The notes under the pieces are model-generated. The model ran no database searches, was not told where the DNA came from, and was given only the letters and a program-made list of their open reading frames with translations. Position numbers and translations under genes: made by a program. DNA of 64,000 nt from Pseudarthrobacter sp. W1I19 (GTDB lineage Bacteria > Actinomycetota > Actinomycetes > Actinomycetales > Micrococcaceae), in NCBI RefSeq assembly GCF_030817835.1, contig NZ_JAUSZR010000001.1, positions 1,860,001-1,924,000 on the forward strand. Reading direction: 5' to 3'. Shown in pieces: positions 10,103-19,711 of the stretch (within the stretch, counting starts at the first letter, position 1; the number at the start of each line of letters is the position of its first letter).

Positions 10103-11722
10103 TTCCTGGAAGTGGGCGCGTTTGAGGGCTTGGCGTTGCCTGGCTTCAGCGCGACGTGGCCTTGGCCGCATTACGGCTGTGGCAGGCAGGCCAGCCGCAA
10201 CGGGTCTAAGTAGGGGACTGTTGGCTACCGGCGTTGCGGGAAGCGGCGGTGCCGTTGACCTGTAGGTGTGGCCCGTTGGCGTCCGGGATTCGACTGAATG
10301 CCTTTGGCCTGGCCGGGTAACTGTCTTGGCGGTCCAGCCTGGTGTTTCTTTGGTGTGGTTGCAGGCCTGGCAGAGGCCTTGGCCGTTGGTGCTGGTGGTT
10401 GGACCCTCTGTGCGCCACGGGATGATGTGGTCCAGGTGGCGGATGGGCGCGTCGCAGTAGGGGGTCCTGCAGGTGTCGTCCCTTACCTGGATGAATCGGC
10501 GGAGCCCGGGCGGGAAGAGCCGGGCTTTGGAGTCCATCGCGACCAGCTCACCGCTGCCGGGCGTGGTGTAGAGCCGGCGAAGCCAGACATTCAGCTCTCT
10601 ACCTTCCGGGGTGCCGACTGAAGGCAGCCTGCCTGAGCGGCCAAAACCGACGTCTCCTATGCCCGCGTTTACACCGCCATCTGGTCCCTGCCCAGCTGGT
10701 GCTGGGCGATCCAGCGTGGCCCCCGCAAATCCTGAGCCGGCTGCTTCGCCGCCGCTGGATCCCGCATCTGTCATCAGCTCGCCCTTGATGGCCTTTCGAG
10801 CCCATTCGCCGGGGACGATGCCGTAGCCGGTGAGGCGGGCGGGTTCGCTGTCGCCTTGGAAGAGGGTGCGGTCGGTCACCACGAGCTGGATCTCGACACC
10901 CGCGATCCCGCCCGGGGTGCCGGTGACGCATTCCACGAGCTGATCGGCCATGATTGCGCCCTGGGAACGCTCATCCCCGGAGGACTTCAGGACGTCGGCG
11001 TGGCGGGTCAGCGCCGCGTACGCGGCCACGCCTTGGGCGGCCGGGAGGAAGGCGGTCAGGCGGGTCATGGTGTCCGGTGCCGGCCGGAGGGTGACCGTTC
11101 GTTCACTGACGGCATGAGAAGCGCGCTTGGCGACTGAGTGTGGGTCCCGCCGGTACGCCGCAGCCCGGACGGCGGCGATGACGGCCCGGTCACCACAGCC
11201 GGCCAAGGTCCCGGTATCGGCGGCGATCTCCTGATCCACAGCGGCCCGGTCCTCAACCGACAGGCAGGCCGTTTCCTTCACCACCAGGGTGGCCCGCCAC
11301 TCGTTCAACTGGCCCGATTCCAGCGCCGCGAACGTGCGGGGCATCTCAGCCAGGGCTTTCCCCAACCCCAGCAGCCTGCTTCCGCGGGACGGCGACTCCC
11401 CACGCGCCAAAGCGATTTCCGCGCCCACCCCGGCACCAAGTTCATCCGCAGGCATACCCGCGGCAGCCTGTTCCCGCCGCACATCAAGGTTGTAGGCCAC
11501 GGCGATCCGCGCCTGCTTAGCCGCAGCCGCGGACTTCACGTCCTCCAGCTCCCGCAGCTGGTCAATCTTTCCCGGCCCGTCCATAGCGACTGGGACAGCA
11601 GCCAGCAATTCAAGGACATCAGCAACAGAAGGAACAGCACGGTTCCCGGCCGTGACTTCCCTTTGCCAACCCGTGAATGGCTTCCATAACCAAAGTCTTC
11701 CAGCGGGCCCCGCCAACGGCAC
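10091..11722 (-). CDS. DUF222 and HNH endonuclease-signature protein
   Basis: The protein (up to 543 residues) has the DUF222 helical domain over roughly residues 40-260 and a C-terminal HNH nuclease-like motif. The motif reads CRTPYCDAPIRHLDHI, followed by GLCQACNHTKE, giving Cys zinc ligands and the His-Asn-His set. These proteins are present in many paralogous copies in Arthrobacter and related genera, and their function is not established. The first in-frame start after an upstream TGA is GTG 11722, which has no good ribosome binding site. An ATG at 11687 in another frame, with GGAAG upstream, could be the original start if a one-base change near 11657 shifted the frame. Confidence 0.85.
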   Translation of the reverse strand: MPLAGPAGRLWLWKPFTGWQREVTAGNRAVPSVADVLELLAAVPVAMDGPGKIDQLRELEDVKSAAAAKQARIAVAYNLDVRREQAAAGMPADELGAGVGAEIALARGESPSRGSRLLGLGKALAEMPRTFAALESGQLNEWRATLVVKETACLSVEDRAAVDQEIAADTGTLAGCGDRAVIAAVRAAAYRRDPHSVAKRASHAVSERTVTLRPAPDTMTRLTAFLPAAQGVAAYAALTRHADVLKSSGDERSQGAIMADQLVECVTGTPGGIAGVEIQLVVTDRTLFQGDSEPARLTGYGIVPGEWARKAIKGELMTDAGSSGGEAAGSGFAGATLDRPAPAGQGPDGGVNAGIGDVGFGRSGRLPSVGTPEGRELNVWLRRLYTTPGSGELVAMDSKARLFPPGLRRFIQVRDDTCRTPYCDAPIRHLDHIIPWRTEGPTTSTNGQGLCQACNHTKETPGWTAKTVTRPGQRHSVESRTPTGHTYRSTAPPLPATPVANSPLLRPVAAGLPATAVMRPRPRRAEARQRQALKRAHFQEALP

Positions 11723-11834
11723 GGACCCATCGGCCCTATGTGGATAACCAAGGACAGCCGCACCAGGGACTCAGGAAGGCGCCCGAACCGCTATAAGCGG
11801 CAAGGCCGCCGTCGGACGCTATGCGGGCGGTGCG

Positions 11835-13076
11835 CTAACGCCGGAAGCGCAGCACCAGCCAGCGGCCGGCCACACCTAAGGCCAGGACAGCTGCCATGGT
11901 CAGGACGGAGGCGGCAGGCAGGGTGAAGGCCAGCAGCAGGCAGCCCAGGAAGCCGGCGGCGTTCAACCACTTTGGCGCGTACACCGGATGGTCCCGCAGG
12001 GTGAAGGCGGAGGCGTTGGCCACCGCGTAGTACAGCAGCACGCCGAAACTGGAAAAGCCCACCACCGTCATGACGTCGGTGGTCAGCTGGAGCAGGATTA
12101 CGACGGCGGCCACTGTCAGTTCTGCAACGTACGGCACCGTGTGCTTGCCGCCGATCCTGGCCAGCGGGCGGGGGAGGTCGCGCTCCCGCGCCATCGCCAG
12201 GGTGGTGCGCCCCACGCCGGTGATGAGGGCAAGGAGCGCACCCAGGCAGGCTGCCGCCGCTCCTGCCTGCACTGCCGGGGCGCCCGCCGCGAACTGGGAC
12301 TGCAGCACAGCCTCCAGCAGCGGCGTCTTCGTGGCCGCCAGCCGCCCGCCGGGCAGATGGTTGAGGAGCAGCAGCGCCAGGGCCAGGTAGATGGCGAAGG
12401 CGGAAGCAAGGGCGCCAAGGATGGCCCGGGGGATTGAGCGGGCAGGGTCCTTCACTTCCTCGCCCAACGTGGCGATCCTGGCGTACCCGGCGAAGGCGAA
12501 AAACAGCAGGCCGGCGGCAGGCAGCACGCCGCCGGACGCGCCCGGGGCAGCCGTGCCCGGCGCCGCCACAGGATGCGGCCCGGCCAGCGCGGCTACCGCA
12601 ACGAACACCAGGGTGGCCAGCACAACGCACAGCAGGATTCGGGTCAGCAGCGCGGTCCGGGTGATTCCCAGCAGGTTCACCACGGTCAGCGCCACCACCG
12701 CCGCCACGGCCACCGGTACGGCATAGCTCCCGGCCACATAACTGCCGAATGTGAGCGCCATGGCAGCACAGGAGGCGGTTTTTCCGGTAACAAATCCCCA
12801 GCCGGCGAGGAATCCCGGCCACTCGCCAAGCTGCTTCCTGCCATAGACGTACGTGCCGCCGCTGGTGGGATATTTTGATGCCAGTGCTGCGGACGCCACC
12901 GCATTGCAGTACGCCACAGCCCCCGCGATGATCACCGATACCACCAGCAGGTTTCCGGCCAGCGCAGCGGCTGGCGCGAACACCACAAACACCCCTGCGC
13001 CCAGCATGGAGCCCAGGCCGATGGTAGTGGCGTCAAAGGTGCCAAGCTTGCGTTGCAACTGCTGGTGTTCACTCAT
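11835..13076 (-). CDS. APC-family amino acid permease
   Basis: This is a 413-residue integral membrane protein predicted to import an amino acid or related compound. It begins with the APC signature LGTFDATTIGLGSMLGAG, where the unwound first helix binds substrate, and contains about 11-12 hydrophobic segments spread over the whole length. The stretch KYPTSGGTYVYGRKQLGEW in helix 3 is also typical of the family. No adjacent enzyme reveals the substrate. It is transcribed divergently from aspS across a 109-base gap. Confidence 0.88.
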   Translation of the reverse strand: MSEHQQLQRKLGTFDATTIGLGSMLGAGVFVVFAPAAALAGNLLVVSVIIAGAVAYCNAVASAALASKYPTSGGTYVYGRKQLGEWPGFLAGWGFVTGKTASCAAMALTFGSYVAGSYAVPVAVAAVVALTVVNLLGITRTALLTRILLCVVLATLVFVAVAALAGPHPVAAPGTAAPGASGGVLPAAGLLFFAFAGYARIATLGEEVKDPARSIPRAILGALASAFAIYLALALLLLNHLPGGRLAATKTPLLEAVLQSQFAAGAPAVQAGAAAACLGALLALITGVGRTTLAMARERDLPRPLARIGGKHTVPYVAELTVAAVVILLQLTTDVMTVVGFSSFGVLLYYAVANASAFTLRDHPVYAPKWLNAAGFLGCLLLAFTLPAASVLTMAAVLALGVAGRWLVLRFRR

Positions 13077-13185
13077 GCGGCGGTAGTCCCTGGGTTGCGG
13101 GTAAACTCGAACGGGATCGTTCCCGGATCGATCCTATTTAACTTCGCTGTTATCTTCCCGCTGTTACCCCGCAGAAAGGCGTGCT

Positions 13186-14964
13186 GTGCTGCGCACACAT
13201 GACCTCGGATCCCTTCGTTCCGAGCACATTGGACAGACCGTAACCCTCGCTGGCTGGGTGGGCCGCCGTCGTGATCACGGTGGCGTGGCCTTCGTTGACC
13301 TCCGCGATGCGTCCGGCGTGGCCCAGGTGGTGGTCCGCGAGGAAGAAGTCTTCCACGGCCTGCGCAACGAGTACGTCCTGCAGATCACCGGCACTGTTTC
13401 CAAGCGGCCCGAGGGCAACGAGAACCCTGCCCTGGCCACCGGCGAGATTGAGGTCATGGCGGACAAGGTGGTCATCCTCAATACCTCCGAGCCGCTCCCG
13501 TTCCAGATCGACGAGCACGTTGAAGTGGGCGAGGAAGCACGCCTGAAGCACCGCTACCTGGACCTTCGCCGCCCGGGCCCCGCCCGCAACCTCCGGCTGC
13601 GTTCCGAAGCCAACCGGGTGGCCCGCGAACTGCTCCACCAGGACGGCTTCGTCGAGGTGGAAACCCCCACACTGACTCGTTCGACGCCGGAAGGCGCCCG
13701 CGACTTCGTGGTCCCGGCCCGCCTGGCCCCCGGTTCCTGGTACGCCCTGCCGCAGTCCCCGCAGCTGTTCAAGCAGCTCCTGCAGGTGGGCGGCTTCGAG
13801 AAGTACTACCAGATCGCACGCTGCTACCGCGATGAGGACTTCCGCGCCGACCGCCAGCCGGAGTTCACCCAGCTGGACATCGAAGCCAGCTTCGTGGACC
13901 AGGACGACATCATTGCCCTCGGTGAAAACATCGTCAGGGCACTGTGGAAGGTGATCGACGTCGAGATCCCCACACCGATCCAGCGCATCACCTACGCGGA
14001 CGCCATGGCCCGCTACGGCTCCGACAAACCCGACCTGCGCTTCGGCGTGGAGCTCACCGAATTGACGGAATTCTTCAAGGACACCAACTTCGGTGTGTTC
14101 AAGGCGCCCTATGTGGGCGCCGTGGTGATGCCCGGCGGTGCTTCCCAGCCGCGCCGTACCCTTGACGGCTGGCAGGAATTCGCCAAGCAGCGCGGCCACA
14201 AGGGCCTCGCCTACGTCCTGTTCAAGGAAGACGGAGAGCTCGCCGGCCCCGTCGCAAAGAACCTGACGGACGCTGAACGCGCCGGCCTGGCTGATGCCGT
14301 TGGCGCCAAGCCCGGCGACTGCATCTTCTTCGCTGCCGGTGAGAAGACGGCGGCCCGTGCCCTGCTGGGTGCTGCCCGCGTTGAAATCGGCCACCGTACC
14401 GGCCTCATCGACCCCAACGCCTGGGCCTTCTGCTGGGTGGTGGACGCCCCGATGTTCGAGCCTGCAGCAGCGGCCGTTGCCTCAGGTGACGTGGCCGTGG
14501 GTGCCGGCAAGTGGACCGCTGTCCACCACGCTTTCACCTCGCCCAAGCCCGAGTTCCTGGACACGTTCGATCAGGATCCGGAATCAGCGTTGTCATACGC
14601 CTACGACATCGTCTGCAACGGCAACGAAATCGGCGGTGGGTCCATCCGTATCCACGAACGCGACGTCCAGGAACGCGTCTTTGAACTGATGGGCCTCGAC
14701 CGGGAAGACGCCCAGACCAAGTTCGGCTTCCTGCTGGAAGGCTTCAAGTACGGCGCACCTCCACACGGCGGTATCGCCTTCGGCTGGGACCGTGTGGTGG
14801 CACTGCTGGCTGGCGTGGAGTCCATCCGCGACGTTATTGCCTTCCCCAAGACCGGTAACGGTTACGACCCCCTGACTGCGGCCCCTGCCCCCATCACACC
14901 GCAGCAGCGCAAGGAGGCCGGTGTTGACTTCAAGCCGGAAGCCAAGCCAACTGACGGCAAGTAG
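13186..14964 (+). CDS. aspS: Aspartyl-tRNA synthetase
   Basis: This class II synthetase charges tRNA-Asp. The 592-residue length is typical of the bacterial form. It shows the N-terminal OB-fold with [19 protein letters not shown], the motif [15 protein letters not shown], an inserted GAD domain at about residues 300-400, and C-terminal [15 protein letters not shown]. The start is GTG 13186, with AAAGG six bases upstream. Many actinobacteria also use GatCAB-dependent Asn-tRNA formation. Whether this enzyme is non-discriminating cannot be decided here. Confidence 0.97.
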   Translation: MLRTHDLGSLRSEHIGQTVTLAGWVGRRRDHGGVAFVDLRDASGVAQVVVREEEVFHGLRNEYVLQITGTVSKRPEGNENPALATGEIEVMADKVVILNTSEPLPFQIDEHVEVGEEARLKHRYLDLRRPGPARNLRLRSEANRVARELLHQDGFVEVETPTLTRSTPEGARDFVVPARLAPGSWYALPQSPQLFKQLLQVGGFEKYYQIARCYRDEDFRADRQPEFTQLDIEASFVDQDDIIALGENIVRALWKVIDVEIPTPIQRITYADAMARYGSDKPDLRFGVELTELTEFFKDTNFGVFKAPYVGAVVMPGGASQPRRTLDGWQEFAKQRGHKGLAYVLFKEDGELAGPVAKNLTDAERAGLADAVGAKPGDCIFFAAGEKTAARALLGAARVEIGHRTGLIDPNAWAFCWVVDAPMFEPAAAAVASGDVAVGAGKWTAVHHAFTSPKPEFLDTFDQDPESALSYAYDIVCNGNEIGGGSIRIHERDVQERVFELMGLDREDAQTKFGFLLEGFKYGAPPHGGIAFGWDRVVALLAGVESIRDVIAFPKTGNGYDPLTAAPAPITPQQRKEAGVDFKPEAKPTDGK

Positions 14965-14980
14965 AGCATCAACCCGTTGA

Positions 14981-15014
14981 CCTGAAGGCCCTCCCGCAAA
15001 GGAGGGCCTTCAGG
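14981..15014 (+). terminator. Strong hairpin terminator after aspS
   Basis: CCTGAAGGCCCTCC (14981-14994) and GGAGGGCCTTCAGG (15001-15014) form a perfect 14-bp stem with a six-base CGCAAA loop, 17 bases after the aspS stop. A clear T-tract is absent. The following acetyltransferase gene starts 22 bases after the stem, so it may be read at low level from the same transcript. Confidence 0.8.
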
Positions 15015-15035
15015 CTTACCGCACAGGAGCCCCCC

Positions 15036-15821
15036 ATGGTCCACGGCCTCCCGGGTCTGCAGGCGCGTGAAGTTGAAACGCTCATGGATGCTGCCTGGCC
15101 TTCCGTGGAGCGGCACGATACGGGGGAGTGGGTCCTTCGCGCCTCGGAAGGTGTCACCCAACGGGCCAATTCTGTGTGGCCGCGGAACAGTGCCGAAGCG
15201 CCCGGCGATGCTTTGCGCGAAGCGACGCAATGGTACCGGGAGCGGCGGCTTCCCCTGATCTTTCAGATCACGGACAAGCCGGGCAATGCGGAGCTGAATG
15301 CCGTCCTCGACCGGCAAGGCTTCACGCGTCAGTCGGAGACACTCATCATGGCCAGGACCTCTGCGGCAGCATGCGTACCTTCGCGGGCGGCTGCTCGGGT
15401 GCAGATGAGTGACCAGCCCGACGACGACTGGCTGGCTCTGTGGTGGAGGGTGGACGGCCGCGGGGGTGCGGCAGAATGGGCGACGACGCGCGCCATCCTG
15501 ACCGGATGCCCTTCACTGTACGCAATGGTCCGGGACGACGACGGCGTCCCGGCGGCGGTTGGGCGACTCGCCATGGTGGAGGGAACCGGCGGAATCTACT
15601 GCATGGCCACCTCGCCGTCCCACCGCCGCCGCGGATACGCTTCCGAGGTACTGCAGGCACTCCTGTCCGAAGGTAACGCACGCGGGTTGAACAATTTCTG
15701 GTTGCTCGTCACTGCAGCCAACGAAGCTGCACAGCAGTTGTACACCCAGGCAGGATTTAAGGAGTCGGGCCGTTACCTTTACCGCCAGCAACGGCCACGC
15801 AGGGCGCTGACGGGCTGCTGA
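15036..15821 (+). CDS. GNAT-family N-acetyltransferase
   Basis: The 261-residue protein has a degenerate N-terminal half with partial GNAT character. Its C-terminal half is a full GNAT fold: MATSPSHRRRGYASEVLQALL is motif A, where RRRGYA matches the acetyl-CoA-binding Arg-x-x-Gly-x-Ala pattern. NEAAQQLYTQAGFKESGRYLYR is motif B. This double-domain arrangement is common in actinobacteria. The acetyl acceptor is unknown. It starts at ATG 15036 with AGGAG upstream (CACAGGAGCCCCCC). Confidence 0.88.
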   Translation: MVHGLPGLQAREVETLMDAAWPSVERHDTGEWVLRASEGVTQRANSVWPRNSAEAPGDALREATQWYRERRLPLIFQITDKPGNAELNAVLDRQGFTRQSETLIMARTSAAACVPSRAAARVQMSDQPDDDWLALWWRVDGRGGAAEWATTRAILTGCPSLYAMVRDDDGVPAAVGRLAMVEGTGGIYCMATSPSHRRRGYASEVLQALLSEGNARGLNNFWLLVTAANEAAQQLYTQAGFKESGRYLYRQQRPRRALTGC

Positions 15822-15830
15822 CTCCCGGCT

Positions 15831-16508
15831 TCAGCCGACTGGGGCGTCGGAAACCTGGACACGCACAGCACAGGCGTCTGCGGCAGCCTTCCGCAACACT
15901 GCTGCTTTGGGATCCGGGACATCCAGGTAGGCCAGCCGGGGCAGCGTGGCATAGTCCTTCAGGGCCGGGTGCTGGAGCACAAGCCCCGCCAAGGCCCGGT
16001 CACCGCCAGGCACCACGTATTCGAAAGCCTCGCTGCCAAACACCCGCAACGCCTGTTCAGCAACAGTCTGAACCAGCGCGTCCGCCTGGTTGGACCGGCG
16101 CCGTGCGAACCGCTGCTGGGACTGGCCGCCTGCCGCAGTGCGGGACTGCACATACGTCGAACCCACCTTCGAAGCCAAAGGTGTCCCCTCACTCACTACC
16201 GCCACACCATAGCCACCCCGGCGCGCCAGCAACAGTCCAAGACGGCGCGGCTGCGATGCCAGGGAGGCGAGCCTTTCGAGTTCGTCCGCGCCGCGCCCTG
16301 GACGGCCATCCGCGGGCCAGGGAGCCTGCAGGAGCGCTTCGGCGCCGTCGGACGCCAGCAGGTGCAGCCCGTCGTCGTCATCCATCACCCGGAACCCGCC
16401 GTGCGCCGCCCCGAACCTCTCCGCCCAGCCAGCCAGCCGGCTGCCGGCGATAAAGGCAGTGCGGACGGAGTGCCCGCGCTGTCCTCCTGCGGTGGTACGT
16501 GCGGGCAT
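15831..16508 (-). CDS. acVLRF1-family peptidyl-tRNA hydrolase (ribosome rescue)
   Basis: The 225-residue product belongs to the actinobacterial VLRF1 group, relatives of eukaryotic Vms1/ANKZF1 and release factor eRF1. These are proposed to release nascent chains from stalled ribosomes. The N-terminus has AGSRLAGWAERFGAAHGG. The central loop SRTAAGGQSQQRFARRR carries the GGQ-like catalytic glutamine region of the family, and a helical C-terminal part follows. The start ATG 16508 has AAGGA upstream; the frame remains open to 17015, but that extension is antisense to rarA. It is divergent from rarA, with only 66 bases between the two starts. Confidence 0.85.
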   Translation of the reverse strand: MPARTTAGGQRGHSVRTAFIAGSRLAGWAERFGAAHGGFRVMDDDDGLHLLASDGAEALLQAPWPADGRPGRGADELERLASLASQPRRLGLLLARRGGYGVAVVSEGTPLASKVGSTYVQSRTAAGGQSQQRFARRRSNQADALVQTVAEQALRVFGSEAFEYVVPGGDRALAGLVLQHPALKDYATLPRLAYLDVPDPKAAVLRKAAADACAVRVQVSDAPVG

Positions 16509-16574
16509 GAGGGCATCCTTGGCTGGGCGGCGGCTTCGGCAGGAAAGCCGAAGGACTGGAAGTAGCCTATCTAT

Positions 16575-17996
16575 GTGGATGATCTCTTCGGGCACGGGCC
16601 AGGCAATGATGACGACGACGACGGTCCCGTTCCCGCCGTCGGCCGAACTGCCGGGGGAGGAGGCAATGCCTCCCCGCGCGGTCCGCTCGCCGTCCGGATG
16701 CGTCCCCGCACCCTTGACGAGGTGGTGGGGCAGCAGCATCTTCTCGGCCAGGGGTCGCCTTTGCGCCAGCTGGCGGCCGGTGCCGGAGCGGACACATCCG
16801 GCCCCGCGGGACCCACTTCGCTGATCCTCTGGGGCCCGCCGGGGACCGGCAAAACAACCCTGGCACACGTGATCGCCCGCGGACCGGGCCGGAAGTTCGT
16901 GGAACTTTCCGCCATCACTGCCGGCGTCAAGGACGTGCGGCGCGTCATGGATGACGCCCTCACCGCCCGCGACCTGTACAAAACAACCACAGTCCTGTTC
17001 CTGGACGAGATCCACCGCTTCAACAAGGCCCAGCAGGATGCCTTGTTGCCGGGCGTTGAAAACCGGTGGGTGGTGCTGGTTGCCGCCACCACAGAGAACC
17101 CTTCGTTCTCAGTGGTCTCACCGCTGCTGTCCCGCTCACTCCTGCTCACGCTCCGCCCCCTGACAGATGCGGATATTGAAGGACTGCTGCAGCGCGCCGT
17201 TGACGATCCCCGCGGCCTGAACGGGAAAGTAAACCTCACCGCAGAAGCACTCGACCACCTGGTCAGGCTTTCGGGCGGTGACGCGCGCCGTGCCCTGACC
17301 GCCCTGGAAGCAGCCGCCGGCGTGGCGTTCGGGGACGCAGATGACGCCCAAGACGGAGAGGTCACCGTCGACCTGAAACACACCGAACGCGCCCTGGACG
17401 TCGCCGCCGTGCGCTACGACCGGGCAGGAGACCAGCACTACGACGTCATCAGTGCCTTCATCAAGTCCATCCGCGGGTCCGATGTTGACGCAGCCCTCCA
17501 CTACCTGGCCCGGATGCTCGAAGCGGGGGAGGACCCGCGCTTCGTGGCCCGCAGGATCATGATTTCGGCCGCCGAGGATGTGGGGATGGCTGATCCCACC
17601 GCACTTCAGACTGCTGTGGCGGCGGCGCAGGCGGTGCAGCTGATCGGGATGCCGGAGGGGCGGATCATCCTGGCCGAGGCCGTGGTGCACCTGGCCACAG
17701 CGCCGAAATCCAACGCCGCGTACATGGGCATCAACAAGGCCACCGCCGACGTCCGGGCAGGCTTGGGGATCGGTATTCCCGCGCACCTGAGGGACGCACA
17801 CTATCCGGGCTCCAAGCAGCTGGGCCACGGCGTCGGGTACAAATACGCCCACGATGCCCCGCATGGGGTGGCCACCCAGCAGTACCCGCCGGACGACATA
17901 GTGGGGAAGGACTACTACCAGCCCACCGCCAACGGCGCGGAACGGGACATCGCAGTACGGCTGGAGCGGCTGCGGAAGATTGTCCGGGGCAAGTAG
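16575..17996 (+). CDS. rarA: Replication-associated recombination protein RarA (MgsA) AAA+ ATPase
   Basis: RarA acts at stalled replication forks. The 473-residue product has an acidic Asp-rich N-terminus, then the clamp-loader-like start [18 protein letters not shown]. Walker A (GPPGTGKTT) lies near residue 97, followed by Walker B (LFLDEIHRF) and a sensor region [10 protein letters not shown]. The C-terminal half carries the tetramerisation domain, ending with YPHDAPHG-like [17 protein letters not shown]. The start is GTG 16575. Confidence 0.95.
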   Translation: MDDLFGHGPGNDDDDDGPVPAVGRTAGGGGNASPRGPLAVRMRPRTLDEVVGQQHLLGQGSPLRQLAAGAGADTSGPAGPTSLILWGPPGTGKTTLAHVIARGPGRKFVELSAITAGVKDVRRVMDDALTARDLYKTTTVLFLDEIHRFNKAQQDALLPGVENRWVVLVAATTENPSFSVVSPLLSRSLLLTLRPLTDADIEGLLQRAVDDPRGLNGKVNLTAEALDHLVRLSGGDARRALTALEAAAGVAFGDADDAQDGEVTVDLKHTERALDVAAVRYDRAGDQHYDVISAFIKSIRGSDVDAALHYLARMLEAGEDPRFVARRIMISAAEDVGMADPTALQTAVAAAQAVQLIGMPEGRIILAEAVVHLATAPKSNAAYMGINKATADVRAGLGIGIPAHLRDAHYPGSKQLGHGVGYKYAHDAPHGVATQQYPPDDIVGKDYYQPTANGAERDIAVRLERLRKIVRGK

Positions 17997-18005
17997 CCGC
18001 CATGG

Positions 18006-18011
18006 TAGGAT
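18006..18011 (+). promoter_or_regulatory. Candidate -10 element of the rpsD promoter
   Basis: TAGGAT at 18006-18011 matches the actinobacterial TANNNT -10 pattern. It lies in the 170-base gap between rarA and rpsD and would give an rpsD leader of about 150 bases. A TTGTCC upstream is 20 bases away, longer than usual. This leader could host the autogenous S4-binding control known for rpsD in other bacteria, but I see no specific structure that proves it. Confidence 0.3.
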
Positions 18012-18166
18012 GGATGTTTGTCTGGCAAGGCGCGGACGCACAATCTCCCCAATTTTACGTTGAGAAGGTTATGCCTGCGCCCAGTAGCAAAAGGCAGCGG
18101 TTGGCCGATGCTCTCCATCGTGGAGGCCAGTAACACTGACACACCGCAGATATTGGAAGGACACAA

Positions 18167-18793
18167 GTGGCTAACAACACTCGTGCTCGCCGTCAGGCCC
18201 GCCTCTCGCGGTCCCTCGGCATCGCTCTGACCCCCAAGGCCGCCAAGTACATGGAGCGCCGCCCGTACGGCCCCGGTGAGCATGGCCGTGCCCGCAAGAA
18301 GCAGGACTCCGACTACGCCGTACGTCTGCGCGAAAAGCAGCGCCTGCGCGCCCAGTACGGCATCCGCGAAGCACAGATGACCCGTGCCTTCGAAGAGGCC
18401 CGCCGCACCAAGGGCCTGACCGGTGAAAACCTCATCGAACTGCTCGAAATGCGCCTTGACGCCCTGGTCCTGCGTGCCGGCTTCGCCCGCACCATCGCCC
18501 AGGCCCGCCAGCTGGTTGTGCACCGCCACATCCTGGTTGACGGCATCCGCGTTGACCGCCCGTCGTTCCGCGTCGGCGAAGGCCAGCTGGTCCACGTCCA
18601 CAGCCGCAGCGAAACCATGGTTCCGCTCCAGGTCGCAGCAGCAGGCGCCCACCGCGACGTCCTGCCCGCCGTTCCCGCTTACCTGGACGTCAAGCTGGAA
18701 GCCCTCCAGGCACGCCTGGTCCGCCGCCCCAAGCGCTCCGAGATCCCGGTGACCTGCGAAGAGCAGCTCGTCGTCGAATTCTACGCACGCTAA
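18167..18793 (+). CDS. rpsD: 30S ribosomal protein S4
   Basis: S4 is a primary 16S rRNA-binding protein of the small subunit. The 208-residue product shows the typical start MANNTRARRQARLSRSLG, the segment RPYGPGEHGRARKK, and an S4 RNA-binding domain around residues 99-160 (LDALVLRAGFARTIAQARQ). The start is GTG 18167, with GGAAGG upstream. As in many actinobacteria, rpsD stands alone, away from the main ribosomal protein clusters. A strong terminator follows. Confidence 0.97.
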   Translation: MANNTRARRQARLSRSLGIALTPKAAKYMERRPYGPGEHGRARKKQDSDYAVRLREKQRLRAQYGIREAQMTRAFEEARRTKGLTGENLIELLEMRLDALVLRAGFARTIAQARQLVVHRHILVDGIRVDRPSFRVGEGQLVHVHSRSETMVPLQVAAAGAHRDVLPAVPAYLDVKLEALQARLVRRPKRSEIPVTCEEQLVVEFYAR

Positions 18794-18810
18794 ATCCCAG
18801 CAGCGTATCC

Positions 18811-18844
18811 AAAGAAGCCCGTGGCAAGCGCCGCGGGCTTCTTT
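18811..18844 (+). terminator. Rho-independent terminator after rpsD
   Basis: AAAGAAGCCCGTGGC (18811-18825) pairs with GCCGCGGGCTTCTTT (18830-18844) over 15 positions with one G-T wobble and an AAGC loop, ending in a T-rich tail. This is the clearest intrinsic terminator in the window. Confidence 0.9.
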
Positions 18845-18939
18845 GTATGTAAGGTACTTGGGGGACATCTGCGGAAGTGCGCTTTGCGAAGCATCCGCCG
18901 ATGGCATGAACCACAGAATTTCGAGGAGATGAAACGTCT

Positions 18940-19314
18940 ATGTCTGGTGGCGATATTGCCGGCCTGATCGCTGCCGGAGTGTTCGCGCTCCTGGTGCTGC
19001 TGCTGGCAGTGCCCATCCTGAAGCTGGGCAAAGTCCTGGACGAGGTGCGCACGTCCATCAGGTCACTGAGCGACGGCGCCACGCCTTTGATGGACGAGGT
19101 CACCGCTACCGTGTCCACCACCAACCAGCAGCTGAAGAAGGTGGATGGCATTTCGTCCAACGTCTCGGACGCCTCGGCCAACCTTTCCGCCTTGACCTCC
19201 CTGGTTGCCGCCACCGTCGGCTCGCCGCTCATCAAGGTGGCGGCGTTCAGCTACGGCGTCCGTACCGCCGTGGCCAACCGCAAGAAACCTGCTGCCGGCC
19301 GCCGCAGCCGCTGA
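18940..19314 (+). CDS. DUF948 domain-containing small membrane protein
   Basis: The 124-residue product has one N-terminal membrane helix at about residues 7-29. An amphipathic coiled-coil-like region follows (VLDEVRTSIRSLSDGATPLMDEVTATVS), then a basic tail (RKKPAAGRRSR). DUF948 proteins are uncharacterised but recur between rpsD and alaS in this family of bacteria. The ribosome binding site GAGGAG is clear (TTTCGAGGAGATGAAACGTCT before ATG 18940). It is likely co-transcribed with the next small gene. Confidence 0.9.
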   Translation: MSGGDIAGLIAAGVFALLVLLLAVPILKLGKVLDEVRTSIRSLSDGATPLMDEVTATVSTTNQQLKKVDGISSNVSDASANLSALTSLVAATVGSPLIKVAAFSYGVRTAVANRKKPAAGRRSR

Positions 19315-19332
19315 TCTCCCGGAGGACCTGAA

Positions 19333-19575
19333 ATGAAACGACTTGTCTGGATGGGAATCGGCGTGGCCATCGGCGTCATCGCGTTCCGCAAAGTGACTGA
19401 GGCGCAGGCCAGCATGCAGTCCACCCTCGGCCCGCAGGGCCTGAACCGGGCAGTGGGCCGGCTCGCGGACGGCATTTACGATTTTGCCGACGCCCTCCGC
19501 GACGGCATGCGCGAACGGGAAACCGACCTCCGCGCCGCCCTTGGAGTGGACTCGGACGAACTGGTCCGCCGCTGA
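19333..19575 (+). CDS. Conserved small hypothetical protein (80 aa)
   Basis: This short protein has a weakly hydrophobic N-terminus (MKRLVWMGIGVAIGVIAFRK). An amphipathic helix follows, with the core LADGIYDFADALRDGMRERETDLRAAL. It follows the DUF948 gene by 18 bases with GGAGG upstream of ATG 19333. The conserved rpsD-DUF948-this-alaS order suggests a cell-envelope or translation-linked role, but no function is known to me. Confidence 0.82.
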   Translation: MKRLVWMGIGVAIGVIAFRKVTEAQASMQSTLGPQGLNRAVGRLADGIYDFADALRDGMRERETDLRAALGVDSDELVRR

Positions 19576-19711
19576 CCCGGCAACCGCCCCAGGCAGCGGC
19601 CCGGCCGCAGCACTTTTAGAACCAACCGGCAGCAACCGTGCCAACGGAACTGCCACGTGAACGAATTTCCGCGCAGCCGCGCGCGGACCAAGAAGGGTAA
19701 GTAAACAGCTC

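Noticed and set aside
10091..11722. Homing endonuclease or mobile element based on the HNH motif
   Set aside because: DUF222/HNH proteins are common stand-alone genes in this family. No intron, intein, terminal repeats or integrase are present.
13150..14394. Antisense frame over aspS
   Set aside because: No ribosome binding site or domain is visible, and the conserved AspRS motifs occupy the other strand.
16509..17015. N-terminal extension of the acVLRF1 protein
   Set aside because: The extension is antisense to rarA and non-conserved, while ATG 16508 has a good ribosome binding site.
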